64,000 bases of DNA, from NCBI RefSeq assembly GCF_000769405.2, contig NZ_CP053441.1:248001-312000 (forward strand). Reading direction: 5' to 3'. The stretch comes from Rhizobium brockwellii. GTDB lineage: Bacteria > Pseudomonadota > Alphaproteobacteria > Rhizobiales > Rhizobiaceae. This document shows positions 17,457-25,832 of this stretch, piece by piece. Position numbers and translations under genes: made by a program. Under the pieces are notes generated by a model that had not been told where the DNA came from, did not search any database, and was given only the letters and a program-made list of their open reading frames with translations. Each line of letters starts with the position of its first letter. Within the stretch, counting starts at the first letter, position 1.

Positions 17457-18479
17457 TCAGGAGACCAGCGCGCTTGCAAACATGTCTTCGACTTCTGCAT
17501 GGGCAGCGCGGACATCGATCTTGAGATTGCCGAGGCGAGCCTTGCCGGCGGCGATGCGCTTGAGGGCGGCTTCCGTCAGCGGGCGGGCGGCCTTGGCGGC
17601 AGCTTCGCTTTCCGGGATGTCGCCGTGGCTGTGGAGCGCGATGTCGAAGCCTGCGTCGAGCACCTGTTTGACGCGTTCGGGCAGGGTGCCGGAGAGCGAC
17701 TGCATGAAGATGCAGTCTGATATCAGCACGCCCTCATAGCCCATCTCCTTGCGGATCACCTCGTGCATAACAGGCGAGACGGACGCCGGCAGCGCGGCGT
17801 CATAGGCCGAGTAGACGACATGGGCGACCATCGCCCAGGGCGTATCCTTCAGCGCCACGAAGGGTTTGAAATCGGTCGCGGTGAGCGTCTCGCGGCTGGC
17901 GTCGACCACCGGACGCTCTTTGTGGGAGTCGAGCGTCGCGCGGCCATGGCCGGGAATGTGCTTGATAACAGGCATGTTGCCGGTCTCGAGCAGGCCATCG
18001 ACCACCTCGCGGCCGAGGGCAGCGATGAAATCGGGATCAGGGCCGAAGGAGCGGGCGCCGATGACCGCGCTCGTCGTCTCGAAGACGAGGTCGAGAACGG
18101 GCGAGCAGCCGCTGGAAAGGCCGAGTTCCGTCATCATCGCGCCCATGGCCCGGGAGGAAAGGCGCAATGCTTTTTTGCCGAGATCGAAATCACGGCGCGC
18201 AAGTTCGGCAAACTGGCCGAAGCTGCGGAAGAGCGGCCAGGGGCCGGCATCGAGATGCTGGACGCGGCCGCCTTCCTGGTCGGTGAAGACAGGCGCGTCG
18301 TCGCGGCCGACGGCTTCGCGGAAGCGGTCGATCAGCCGCCTCGTCTGCTCCGGCTCGCGCTGATTGCGCCGGCCGACGAACAGGCCGAGTGGATTGGTTT
18401 CGCGAAAGAGGGCGAATTCATCATCCGAAATAGTGGGATTTGGAAGGCCGACGAAAAGAGCGAGCGGGGTCGAGGACAA
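17457..18479 (-). CDS. glycoside hydrolase family 3, beta-N-acetylhexosaminidase-like
   Basis: 340 residues, the length of single-domain NagZ enzymes. The core has FTDQEGGRVQHL, GCSPVLDLV, the NagZ-type KHIPGHGRATLDSH loop (catalytic His/Asp region) and the nucleophile segment GVLISDCIFMQS. No signal peptide, so it is cytoplasmic and would act on imported material such as chito-oligosaccharides or muropeptides. It lies 43 bp ahead of the binding-protein gene, which suggests uptake followed by hydrolysis. It may not be the cell-wall recycling NagZ, since it sits in a transporter operon. Confidence 0.85.
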   Translation of the reverse strand: MSSTPLALFVGLPNPTISDDEFALFRETNPLGLFVGRRNQREPEQTRRLIDRFREAVGRDDAPVFTDQEGGRVQHLDAGPWPLFRSFGQFAELARRDFDLGKKALRLSSRAMGAMMTELGLSSGCSPVLDLVFETTSAVIGARSFGPDPDFIAALGREVVDGLLETGNMPVIKHIPGHGRATLDSHKERPVVDASRETLTATDFKPFVALKDTPWAMVAHVVYSAYDAALPASVSPVMHEVIRKEMGYEGVLISDCIFMQSLSGTLPERVKQVLDAGFDIALHSHGDIPESEAAAKAARPLTEAALKRIAAGKARLGNLKIDVRAAHAEVEDMFASALVS

Positions 18480-18503
18480 TTCTGTAACTCCGGGATCAGA
18501 TGG

Positions 18504-18984
18504 TCATTTCGGCGTGCTTCTCAGCATGCCTTCGTAGATGCCCTTGTCGGGGGCGGGGATGACGGTTGCGCCTGCGGTCTTGGCGTAGAAATCGACCGGG
18601 CCGGCATCGCCGATGAAGGCATAGGCGTGGCCGAGCGTTTTCATGGTCTGAAGGCAGGCGGAAAAAAGGGCGAGCCCGATGCCTTTGCCGCGCGCTTGCG
18701 GGTCGACGCCGGTCGGGCCGAAGAAGCCCCGCGCCGTCGTGTCATAACAGGCAAAGCCCAGCAGCTTGCCGCCTTCGACTGATATCAGGCAGGCGACTGG
18801 CTGGCGAGAGAAGGCGACTGTGACTTCGCTTGCCCAGTTCTCGCTGAACTGTTCGCGAACCCAGTTGGCGATGAGATGCAGTTCCGGGGGGGAGGGCCGG
18901 ACGGATGGAGACGCCGACATGGTCGGCCTTCTGTTTCAGGTCGGCGAGCTCAGTGGAGTATAAGCTCACAAGCAGGTCTGGCAC
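18504..18984 (-). CDS. GNAT family N-acetyltransferase, apparent frameshift in a 7-G tract
   Basis: The main frame (18504-18920, 138 aa) holds the GNAT core: GFACYDTTARGFFGPTGVDP, the acetyl-CoA loop ARGKGIGLALF and AYAFIGDAGPVDFYAKTAGA. The N-terminus expected for this family (MPDLLVSLYS... IRPALPPELHLIANWV) is split: the first 33 residues are read in another frame from ATG 18984. The two join if the seven-G run (7 C in the coding strand) at about 18886-18892 is shortened by one base. Internal start 18920 would still give a protein lacking the first strand. Either a real frameshift or a sequence error. First gene of the GH3-ABC operon. Confidence 0.75.
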
Positions 18985-19143
18985 CTGTCATTCCTCCAGT
19001 TATTCCGTTATTGCGGAATGTATCCCCTTTTAGTGTCATAGACTTGGCCATCTGGCCGGGCTTGTCAACAGGGTTTTTCAAAGGGGCAAAGGGACGACCC
19101 GCCGCTGCCCCGGCGGCTTCAACGCAAGGTAGGTGCCGAACGC

Positions 19144-19175
19144 AAAAAAACGGCCCGGGCAGGCCGGGCCGTTTT
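19144..19175 (-). terminator. rho-independent terminator of thiMED
   Basis: On the minus strand an ACGGCCCGG/CCGGGCCGT-type GC-rich stem with a short loop is followed by seven T. It lies 31 bp after the thiD stop, in the right orientation. Confidence 0.85.
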
Positions 19176-19205
19176 CGATTGGCGGCATGTTCGCTGAGCG
19201 TGCGC

Positions 19206-20015
19206 TTATTCGCCGTCTTTCCAGAGCACATGAAAATGCTGCACTGGGCCGTGGCCGGAGCCGACGGTGAGACTTCCGGCAGCCGCGACCGCGCCGGCGA
19301 GGTAATCCTTGGCGATGGCGACGGCCTCCCGCGCCGAGGCGCCCTTGGCGAGCGCGGCCGCCAGCGCGCTGGACAGCGTGCAGCCGGTGCCGTGGGTGTT
19401 CTTGGTCGGCACGCGCCTGGCTTCGAACCAGTGCAGGCCGGCGGCCGTGGCAAGCACGTCAGGGCTCTCGTCGCTGTCGAGATGGCCGCCCTTGACCAGC
19501 ACTGCGGCCGGGCCAAGCGCCCGCAAGCGCTCTGCCTGCGCCGCCATCTCCGCCCGGTTTGTCGCCACCGGCTGGTGCAGCAGGGCGGCGGCTTCGGGCA
19601 GGTTCGGGGTCAGCAGCGTGGCAAGCGGCAGCAGCCGCCGGGTCAGTACGTCGACCGCTTCAGGCGCAAGCAGGGCGGCTCCACCCTTGGCGATCATGAC
19701 CGGGTCGATGACGATCGGAATGTCGCGGTGGTCAGTCAGCGCACCGGCAACGGCGTCGGCGATGCCGGCATTGGCGATCATGCCGATCTTGACGGCATCG
19801 ACGCGGACATCGGCAAAGACGGTATTGATCTGGTCGGCGACGAATTGCGGCGGTACCAGATGCACACCGCTCACCCCTTGCGTGTTCTGCGCCGTCAGCG
19901 CGGTCAGCACCGCCATGCCGTAGACGCCGCGGGCGGAAAAGGCCTTGAGATCGGCCTGGATGCCGGCGCCGCCTGAGGGATCAGAGCCGGCGATCGAGAG
20001 AACGTTGCGGATCAT
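19206..20015 (-). CDS. thiD: hydroxymethylpyrimidine/phosphomethylpyrimidine kinase
   Basis: 269 residues. Ribokinase-fold ThiD: IAGSDPSGGAGIQADLKAF at the start (HMP site), the DPVMIAKGGAALL loop, and the anion-hole/catalytic motif KNTHGTGCTLSSA. It phosphorylates HMP and HMP-P to HMP-PP for thiamine synthesis and salvage. Last gene of thiMED; its start overlaps the thiE stop by 4 bp. Controlled by the upstream TPP riboswitch. Confidence 0.95.
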   Translation of the reverse strand: MIRNVLSIAGSDPSGGAGIQADLKAFSARGVYGMAVLTALTAQNTQGVSGVHLVPPQFVADQINTVFADVRVDAVKIGMIANAGIADAVAGALTDHRDIPIVIDPVMIAKGGAALLAPEAVDVLTRRLLPLATLLTPNLPEAAALLHQPVATNRAEMAAQAERLRALGPAAVLVKGGHLDSDESPDVLATAAGLHWFEARRVPTKNTHGTGCTLSSALAAALAKGASAREAVAIAKDYLAGAVAAAGSLTVGSGHGPVQHFHVLWKDGE

Positions 20016-20647
20016 GCGCGCACCTTTCGAATTTCTGCAGCGATGCGGCGCGTGGCCGCTTCAGGATCGGGCGTGCCGCAGATGGCGGAAACGACGGCAA
20101 GCCCCTCGGCGCCGGCGGCGAACACTTGGGCGACATGATCCGCCTTGAGCCCGCCGATCGCCACCGACGGCACCGGCGAGGCCTTTACCAGCCTTGCAAG
20201 TCCATCAAAGCCGATCGGCTGTTTGTGGTCGGCCTTGGTCGGTGTCGCAAACACCGGCCCGACGCCGGTGTAGTCGATGAGATCCGGATCGACGGTGCTG
20301 GCGAGCGCCGCGGTCTCGACCGACAGGCCGAGGATCATATCGGGGCCGATCATCGTCCGCGCTCTGCGCGCACCCATGTCTTCCTGGCCGATATGCAGGC
20401 CGTCAGCGCCGATGGCGATGGCCGCCTCGACGTCATCGTTGACGATGAGCAGGGCGCCGGTCCCATCCAGCGCCTGTTTCAAGGCGCGGCCGGTCTCGAT
20501 CATCCCGATGGTGCCGGCATGTTTGTCACGCAGCTGCACTATGGTCGCGCCGCCGGCAACGGCAAGTCGCGCCGTTTCGACCATGCCGATCCCCGCGCAG
20601 AGATCGGGGTCGAGGACGAGATAGAGCGAAAGGTCGAAAGCCTTCAT
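20012..20647 (-). CDS. thiE: thiamine-phosphate synthase
   Basis: 211 residues, the standard ThiE barrel: IVQLRDKHA (HMP-PP binding), LIVNDDVEAAIAIGADGLHIGQED, GVGPVFATPTKADH and SVAIGGLKADHV. It couples HMP-PP with thiazole phosphate to form thiamine phosphate. ATGA-type overlaps with both thiM and thiD show translational coupling. The grouping without thiC, thiO, thiG or thiS marks this as a salvage operon. Confidence 0.95.
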   Translation of the reverse strand: MKAFDLSLYLVLDPDLCAGIGMVETARLAVAGGATIVQLRDKHAGTIGMIETGRALKQALDGTGALLIVNDDVEAAIAIGADGLHIGQEDMGARRARTMIGPDMILGLSVETAALASTVDPDLIDYTGVGPVFATPTKADHKQPIGFDGLARLVKASPVPSVAIGGLKADHVAQVFAAGAEGLAVVSAICGTPDPEAATRRIAAEIRKVRA

Positions 20648-21447
20648 GCCGCCGATATCCTTGCCCTGGCGTCAAGCGTTTCGGCGTCGAGCGCGGCCAG
20701 CGCATCGAGGAAGCGCCAGGAGAAGGAGCCGGGGCCGGCCGCCCCAAGTGCCGCCTCCTCGCCGGCGATGGCGAAGGTTGAAAGCGCAGCAACCGTCGCG
20801 CCGAAGGTGTCTTCGGGTGCGGTCGCAGCAAAGGCGCCGACGAGGCAGGTGAGCGAGCAGCCGAGCGCGGTGACTTGCGGCATCAAGGCCGATCCGCCTT
20901 CGATGCGCACCGCTCGCTCGCCGTCGGTGACGAAATCCACGGCGCCGGTCACGGCGACGACCGCCCTCTGACGCTCAGCCAGCCATCGCGCCGCACCTTC
21001 CGCCTGCTCGACCGGATCGCGGCTGTCGACGCCTTGGCCGCGGCTCTCTCCGCCGGCAAGCGCGATGATCTCGGAAGCGTTGCCGCGGATGACGGTCGGA
21101 CGCAGCGCCAGGAGGTCGGCGACCGCGTTGCGGCGGAAAGCCGTGGCATAGTGAGCGACAGGATCGAGCACCCACGGCTTGCCGGCGGATGTCGCAGCCT
21201 TTGCCGCCGCCTGCATACCGTCGATCCATTGCGTCGACAGCGTGCCGATATTGATGGTCAGCGCACTGGCGATCCCGGCGAATTCGCCGGCTTCTTCCGC
21301 AGCATGCACCATGGCGGGCGAGGCGCCCGCGGCAAGCAGAACATTTGCGGCAATGTTCATGGCGACGTAATTGGTGATGCACTGAACGAGCGGCGGCTTC
21401 TCGCGCATCGCCTTCAGCATCGCTCCGGGTGTAGTCTTGGTCTGCAT
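20644..21447 (-). CDS. thiM: hydroxyethylthiazole kinase
   Basis: 267 residues; ThiM motifs are PLVQCITNYVAMNIAANVLLAAGASPAM, WVLDPVAHYATAFR, VIRGNASEI and the kinase end ALGCSLTCLVGAF. In this last motif Ser replaces the more usual Gly of GCG/GTGC, worth noting but seen in ThiM. It phosphorylates thiazole alcohol in thiamine salvage. First gene of thiMED; ATG 21447 has AAGGGG upstream, with the TPP aptamer about 65 bases further upstream. Confidence 0.94.
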   Translation of the reverse strand: MQTKTTPGAMLKAMREKPPLVQCITNYVAMNIAANVLLAAGASPAMVHAAEEAGEFAGIASALTINIGTLSTQWIDGMQAAAKAATSAGKPWVLDPVAHYATAFRRNAVADLLALRPTVIRGNASEIIALAGGESRGQGVDSRDPVEQAEGAARWLAERQRAVVAVTGAVDFVTDGERAVRIEGGSALMPQVTALGCSLTCLVGAFAATAPEDTFGATVAALSTFAIAGEEAALGAAGPGSFSWRFLDALAALDAETLDARARISAA

Positions 21448-21512
21448 ATGGCCCCTTTCAGGCGGGGGCGGGCACGGGGCGGTTCGTGCGGGCTAAGCCG
21501 CAACCCCGAGCG

Positions 21513-21586
21513 ACTCCCTCCGCCGGCATTATCCGGTTCAGGTTCGAAGGGTGCTTCTCAGCCCGTCTGTCGACGAACGCCCCTGT
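21513..21586 (-). promoter_or_regulatory. TPP riboswitch (thi-box)
   Basis: On the minus strand the canonical aptamer parts occur in order: ACAGGGG, the CTGAGA loop followed by ACCCTTCGAACCTGA, then the AACCGGATAATGCC segment and GGAGGGAGT. The element lies 66-139 bp before thiM. High TPP would shut down thiMED, most likely by blocking translation of thiM or by terminating the leader. Confidence 0.95.
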
Positions 21587-21681
21587 CTCTCATCGCGCTC
21601 TTTTTCGCAGAGAACGGGGCAGATGTCACCTCGAAAATGACAATCATGCGACCGACGCGGCGCACGATGGCTATGGATGAT

Positions 21682-21807
21682 TTATGGGTCTGGATCGCCT
21701 TTCATGAAGGACGAGAGATCGCCGCCGATTCGGGTCTTGACCAGGTTTTCCCGAATGTCGTCCGCCGGTTCTGTTCCGGGCTGCCCTCGTCGTTGCCGTT
21801 TTGCCAT
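21682..21807 (-). CDS. small basic hypothetical protein (41 aa)
   Basis: A 41-codon frame from ATG 21807 with GAGAGG about eight bases upstream. The product starts MAKRQRRGQPGTEPADD and continues IRENLVKTRIGGDLSS, ending FMKGDPDP. Its charged, structured composition and ribosome site argue for a genuine gene. It lies upstream of the thi-box on the same strand. No family or function is known to me. Confidence 0.55.
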   Translation of the reverse strand: MAKRQRRGQPGTEPADDIRENLVKTRIGGDLSSFMKGDPDP

Positions 21808-22287
21808 GCGGCTGGCCTCTCGTTTTTCGAGAAGGATAACAATGGCAACCGTGGGTGCAATGAATTTCTAAAATACATCTCTGTATTTGTGAGTGGCATC
21901 GGGAAAAACCCGGACGTCGGAGAGGCTCTTTTCTTCGCAGGAATGAGGCTCATCTTTTCAAGACTTCGCAGCAGTGGGGATAGTTCTGAATTATTCATCC
22001 TATCCGTTCATCTATCGAATTTTCAATGCAAACGGGCACGTGGACAGCTTCGCGTAAGTTGCGCGTCGTCTCATGGTCCTCGCCAATCGGTTTTATTCGA
22101 GCGTTGAAATCTCTTGGCGAATTCGATGAGGGCCAGTCTCGGCCGAGCGCAAGACTTAATCTCCCAGAACGTGAAGTAAATATCTAACGGAAACTTTACC
22201 GTGCTGACACGCTCAGGTTGACGAAATGATAGATTGTAGCGATACGGGTCTACACGTGAATAAAATCTTCCTGAAGTTGTATTTTAA
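21808..22287. other. 480-bp intergenic region, no gene recognised
   Basis: Lower G+C than its surroundings towards the right, with stops in all frames of any length. It precedes the secretion locus and should hold its promoter; TTGACG near 22217 with a 17-nt spacer to GATACG is the best but weak candidate. Confidence 0.4.
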
Positions 22288-22923
22288 ATGAGCAAATTTT
22301 TGAAAATCGGCATGACGCGGGGCCTTCGGACTATCGCCCCCGTTTTGATATTCATCGCTTGTGCCAACCCGGCTTTTTCACAATCGGCTGTTCCAGCCGA
22401 GCAAGGACCGGAACAGGTGCCGGCGCCAGCTCAACCGGCGCCGGCCATGAAATCTCAGAAATTCGACGACTGGTATTATCGCTGCACGGGTTCGGCAGGC
22501 AGTGAGGCTTGCGAAGTCGCACAGGTCGCGCAAGTCGCCAAAGACGGCAAACCCGTCAATATCCTGACGCTGGCAATCGCCGCGTCGCCGGCCGGTTCTG
22601 CCGGCAAGGGCAAGGACAAGGGCGACAAGGGCAAGCCGCGGCTGATGCTGACGGTCCTTCTGCCGCTCAACGTCTTCCTGCCCTCCGGCCTGTCGATCAA
22701 GGCCGACGGCAAGCCCGTCGCCAAACTCGATTATCGCAACTGCAACCAGTCCGGATGCTGGGCGCAGCAGGCGCTGGATACGAAGACGGCCGCGGCGCTG
22801 AAGAAGGGCTCGAGCGCCGAAGGGCTGGTGCGGCTGATGAACGGCCAGGACGTCAATATCCGTTTCTCGCTGAAAGGGCTGAAACCGGCCCTCGACGAAC
22901 TCCAGTCCATTGCCGTGAAGTAG
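22288..22923 (+). CDS. invasion-associated locus B (IalB) family protein
   Basis: 211 residues with a Sec signal peptide (cleavage probably after NPAFS). A Pro/Ala-rich linker is followed by the IalB domain: FDDWYYRCTG, LLPLNVFLPSGLSIKADGK, and the Cys-containing YRNCNQSGCWAQQAL. The family comprises small periplasmic or outer-membrane alphaproteobacterial proteins first linked to Bartonella invasion; the molecular role is unclear. It lies 12 bp before the TpsB gene and opens the secretion locus, so an assembly or adhesion role with the exoprotein is possible (inference). No strong ribosome site is visible. Confidence 0.85.
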   Translation: MSKFLKIGMTRGLRTIAPVLIFIACANPAFSQSAVPAEQGPEQVPAPAQPAPAMKSQKFDDWYYRCTGSAGSEACEVAQVAQVAKDGKPVNILTLAIAASPAGSAGKGKDKGDKGKPRLMLTVLLPLNVFLPSGLSIKADGKPVAKLDYRNCNQSGCWAQQALDTKTAAALKKGSSAEGLVRLMNGQDVNIRFSLKGLKPALDELQSIAVK

Positions 22924-22935
22924 CCGAATTTCAAA

Positions 22936-24657
22936 ATGACCACAGACATTCGATCCTTCCTGGTCGCCGGCGCTGTCCTCGTTATGGGTGCCGTCCCCGC
23001 ATATGCACAATCGCCGGCCGACGATTTTAACCGCCGTCAGGAAGACAAGTTTCAGTCGCAGCGGCTGGATGCCCTGCGTCGCGCAACACCAGGCGGCAGT
23101 GCGGACACGGAAAACGGCTCTTTGCCGGCTAGCCAGGCAAATGCTGCCTGTTTCGACATCATGCGCGTCGAGATCGATGGGGCAAATCTGCTATCGGCGC
23201 AGGAGATCGGCAAGGTGACGGCACCTTACGGCAGCCGATGCGTCGGTCTTGCGGAGATCAATGCGGTCCTCAGGGATGTCACGCACCTCTATATCGATCA
23301 TGGTTATGCAACCTCGCGTGCCTACGTGCCGCAGCAGGATATCCGCAAGACCAGGATCCTCCGCCTGCTCGTCGTCGAAGGCACGCTCTCGGACATCTAT
23401 CTCAATGGCCAGAAAATCGCCGGCAGCAGTTCGCTGGCGACAGCCTTTCCGGGCCTGATCGGCCGGGTCGTCAATATCCGCGATATCGAGCAGGGGCTCG
23501 ACCAGATGAACCGGCTACAGGCCAACGACGCCAAATCCGCCATGCTGCCCGGCCCCAAGGACGGAACGTCGATCCTGAATATCGAAAACAGCCCGGGCTG
23601 GCCCTGGCATGTCTCCCTCGGCAACAACAATATGGGGCAGGAAAGCACCGGCTTTTCCAGGAGCTCGGCATCGCTGACCTTCGACGATCTCATCGATATC
23701 AACGATCAGTGGAACTTTTCATACGAGCATAGCGGTCCGAGCTATCCATGGAGCAATGACGGACGGGGATATGGCAACAGCTATTCCGGCAGCGTCAGCG
23801 TCCCCTACGGTTACTCCACTGTTTCGCTAAACGGCTCCTGGTACCAGTATGAAAGTGCGGTCGAAGGCAACTTCAGCACCCTCGAGACCTCGGGCAATTC
23901 GGGGCAGGCGGGCCTTGGCATCGACCGCGTCGTCTTGCGCGACAAGGATTCGATCACCACCGTCCGCAGCAGCCTGACCTACAAGCAGACGAACAACTTC
24001 TTGCTCGGCAATCTGATCGAGGTCGGCAGCCGCCGGTATACGGTCGGCGAGATTGGCATTTCCCATTCCCGCCGCATGTTCGGCGGCATCTGGGTGTTCG
24101 ACGCCAGCTATGACAAGGGGCTCGGTCTCTTCGATGCCGTGGAACCAGGGGATCCCGGCGCCGGCAACGCCGATCCACGATTTTCAAAGTTCAATGCCAC
24201 GATCAGCGTGACGCAGCCGTTCCAGGCCGCCGGCCGGCAGTTCGAGCTGACTTCGCTGCTCAGTGGTCAATATTCCCCCGACAATCTCCTCGGCGCCGAG
24301 CAGATTTCCCTCGGCAGCTACAGCAATGTCCGCGGCACGCGCGAAAGCGTGCTCTTCGGCAATAATGGCATGTTCAGCCACAACGAGATTGTCTGGAGAA
24401 CGAAATCCAACGAAAGCGGCGACGCAGTCGCCAAGGTCCTCGGTGAACTGCGCCCCTACCTCGGCCTGGATTACGGCCACGTCTATTCGCAAAAACGCTT
24501 CGACATGACGGGGGGCGACCTCGCCAGCTGGACGGCCGGTATCCGCGCTGTCGGCGGCAATATCAGCGCCGACCTCGGCTATTCCGACATCGTTGCAAGC
24601 AGCCTCGACCACGTCGACGGCGGGCTCTTTTATTTCAGCGCATCCACTCATTGGTAA
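22936..24657 (+). CDS. two-partner secretion transporter, ShlB/FhaC/HecB family (TpsB)
   Basis: 573 residues: signal peptide ending PAYA-QS, a POTRA_2-like region (about residues 70-190, with IDGANLLSAQEI and LYIDHGYATSRAYVPQQDI), then a 16-strand beta-barrel of ShlB type with many GxxSxS/aromatic strands. V465-R466-G467 in YSNVRGTRES corresponds to the conserved VRG motif of the L6 loop needed for secretion. It would export the large TpsA protein across the outer membrane. Two lipoprotein genes separate it from tpsA, which is unusual. Confidence 0.93.
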   Translation: MTTDIRSFLVAGAVLVMGAVPAYAQSPADDFNRRQEDKFQSQRLDALRRATPGGSADTENGSLPASQANAACFDIMRVEIDGANLLSAQEIGKVTAPYGSRCVGLAEINAVLRDVTHLYIDHGYATSRAYVPQQDIRKTRILRLLVVEGTLSDIYLNGQKIAGSSSLATAFPGLIGRVVNIRDIEQGLDQMNRLQANDAKSAMLPGPKDGTSILNIENSPGWPWHVSLGNNNMGQESTGFSRSSASLTFDDLIDINDQWNFSYEHSGPSYPWSNDGRGYGNSYSGSVSVPYGYSTVSLNGSWYQYESAVEGNFSTLETSGNSGQAGLGIDRVVLRDKDSITTVRSSLTYKQTNNFLLGNLIEVGSRRYTVGEIGISHSRRMFGGIWVFDASYDKGLGLFDAVEPGDPGAGNADPRFSKFNATISVTQPFQAAGRQFELTSLLSGQYSPDNLLGAEQISLGSYSNVRGTRESVLFGNNGMFSHNEIVWRTKSNESGDAVAKVLGELRPYLGLDYGHVYSQKRFDMTGGDLASWTAGIRAVGGNISADLGYSDIVASSLDHVDGGLFYFSASTHW

Positions 24658-24668
24658 CGGAAGCAAAA

Positions 24669-25136
24669 ATGATCACCGGCAATATTTCGAAGAATAATCG
24701 CACTCAGACCTTTTCAAGATCGACAGCGCTGATCCTTGCCCTCTCCATCTCGCTTGCCGGCTGCGCCGGCCGGGAGGCCCGGCCGGTCGCTTCGACCAAC
24801 CCGAGCGACAGCGCCTTCGACTGCGCCGGCATCGCGCGTGAATTCGAGGCGAACGAACGGCAGATCACGTCGACAGTGAAGGAGCGGACGGACGCGCAAG
24901 GCAAAAACATCGTCCTCGGCGCGACCGGCGTCCTTCTGTTTTTGCCGGCGCTGTTTTTCATGGATCCGAAATCCCCCGAAAAGGTCGAGATCGATGCGTT
25001 GCGCAACAGGAACAATGTCCTGACCAGCATTGCCAAATCAAAAGGGTGCCCTGCGCCCAAGTCCCAGTTGACCGAGCTCTACAAACATCTCGACAGCAAG
25101 CCGAAGCCCGCCTCGTCGTCGGACAACCGAAACTGA
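24669..25136 (+). CDS. predicted lipoprotein, hypothetical (155 aa)
   Basis: ATG 24669 is chosen (GGAAG upstream) over a TTG at 24651 overlapping tpsB. The N-terminus has a basic stretch, a hydrophobic core (STALILALSISLAG) and lipobox LAGC. A second hydrophobic stretch (IVLGATGVLLFLPALFFM, about residues 80-98) lies after a coiled-coil-prone region. The C-terminus is polar (SKPKPASSSDNRN). No family recognised. Its place between tpsB and tpsA suggests a periplasmic or outer-membrane helper in exoprotein biogenesis, not proven. Confidence 0.7.
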   Translation: MITGNISKNNRTQTFSRSTALILALSISLAGCAGREARPVASTNPSDSAFDCAGIAREFEANERQITSTVKERTDAQGKNIVLGATGVLLFLPALFFMDPKSPEKVEIDALRNRNNVLTSIAKSKGCPAPKSQLTELYKHLDSKPKPASSSDNRN

Positions 25137-25181
25137 TTTTCGCAGGCATTTGAATCTTATCAGCGAATTCCGGAGTTTTGT

Positions 25182-25736
25182 ATGCGTATCGTGCGTTTTC
25201 TAAGCCTTCTCCTGCTGGCGGCGACCCTGGCGTCCTGTGTCACTACGAGGACAGACCCCCGGCTGATCGCCGCCCTTCAGCGGACGTCGGTGCGCGAGAT
25301 CCGGATCGAACTGGCACCGGACGTCAAGACATTCGGTTTTGGCGACAAGCCTGACCAGCAGCTGTCGGAGGCGGTTCACACCCTTCAAGCTGCGATGACC
25401 AAGGAACTGATCGGCGTGCCGGGCGGCCCTAACCGGGGCAGGCTCGTCGTCACGCTGCATGTGTTCGACGTCACCACCAAGGAGGCTCGGATCATCGGCG
25501 GTCATGACAGCATGATCGATGGAACCGTCCGGCTGGAGGATGCCAAGACCGGGCAATTGATCGCCGAAGCGCAAAACATCCATGGCGAAGACCTTTCCAT
25601 GCGCGGAAGCGGTTACGGCGTGATCATCGCCGTCGCCGTCAACGCGGCAACAACATCCGGCGCACCTGATGTCATGGCACAGCGCCTGTCCAAGTCCTTC
25701 ACCCGCAACGTGAAGACTTGGCTCACCCAGAAATAG
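25182..25736 (+). CDS. predicted lipoprotein, DUF4410-like (184 aa)
   Basis: Starts at ATG 25182. Signal peptide with lipobox LASC (mature N-terminus at Cys19), then a compact alpha/beta domain: VREIRIELAPDVKTFGFG, GRLVVTLHVFDVTTKEARII, and GTVRLEDAKTGQLIAEAQ, a pattern seen in DUF4410-like lipoproteins that resemble LptE-type folds. It lies 96 bp before the tpsA ATG, so it is probably co-transcribed. Role unknown; a chaperone or barrel-associated function is conceivable. Confidence 0.7.
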   Translation: MRIVRFLSLLLLAATLASCVTTRTDPRLIAALQRTSVREIRIELAPDVKTFGFGDKPDQQLSEAVHTLQAAMTKELIGVPGGPNRGRLVVTLHVFDVTTKEARIIGGHDSMIDGTVRLEDAKTGQLIAEAQNIHGEDLSMRGSGYGVIIAVAVNAATTSGAPDVMAQRLSKSFTRNVKTWLTQK

Positions 25737-25832
25737 TCCTGCGATGAGGTTCGGTGCTGCCGCAGTCAAGGCGGCGCCGAGCCACGATTGATTTTGAGAC
25801 ACAAACGAGTTGTGCGTTGGGAAGACAAAACG

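Noticed and set aside
18886..18892. Phase-variable G tract controlling the GNAT gene
   Set aside because: Seven G is short for slipped-strand switching and a single sequence cannot show variation; kept only as a frameshift.
21702..21998. 98-codon leftward frame overlapping the 41-aa gene
   Set aside because: No ribosome site, biased composition, and it conflicts with the better-supported small gene in another frame.
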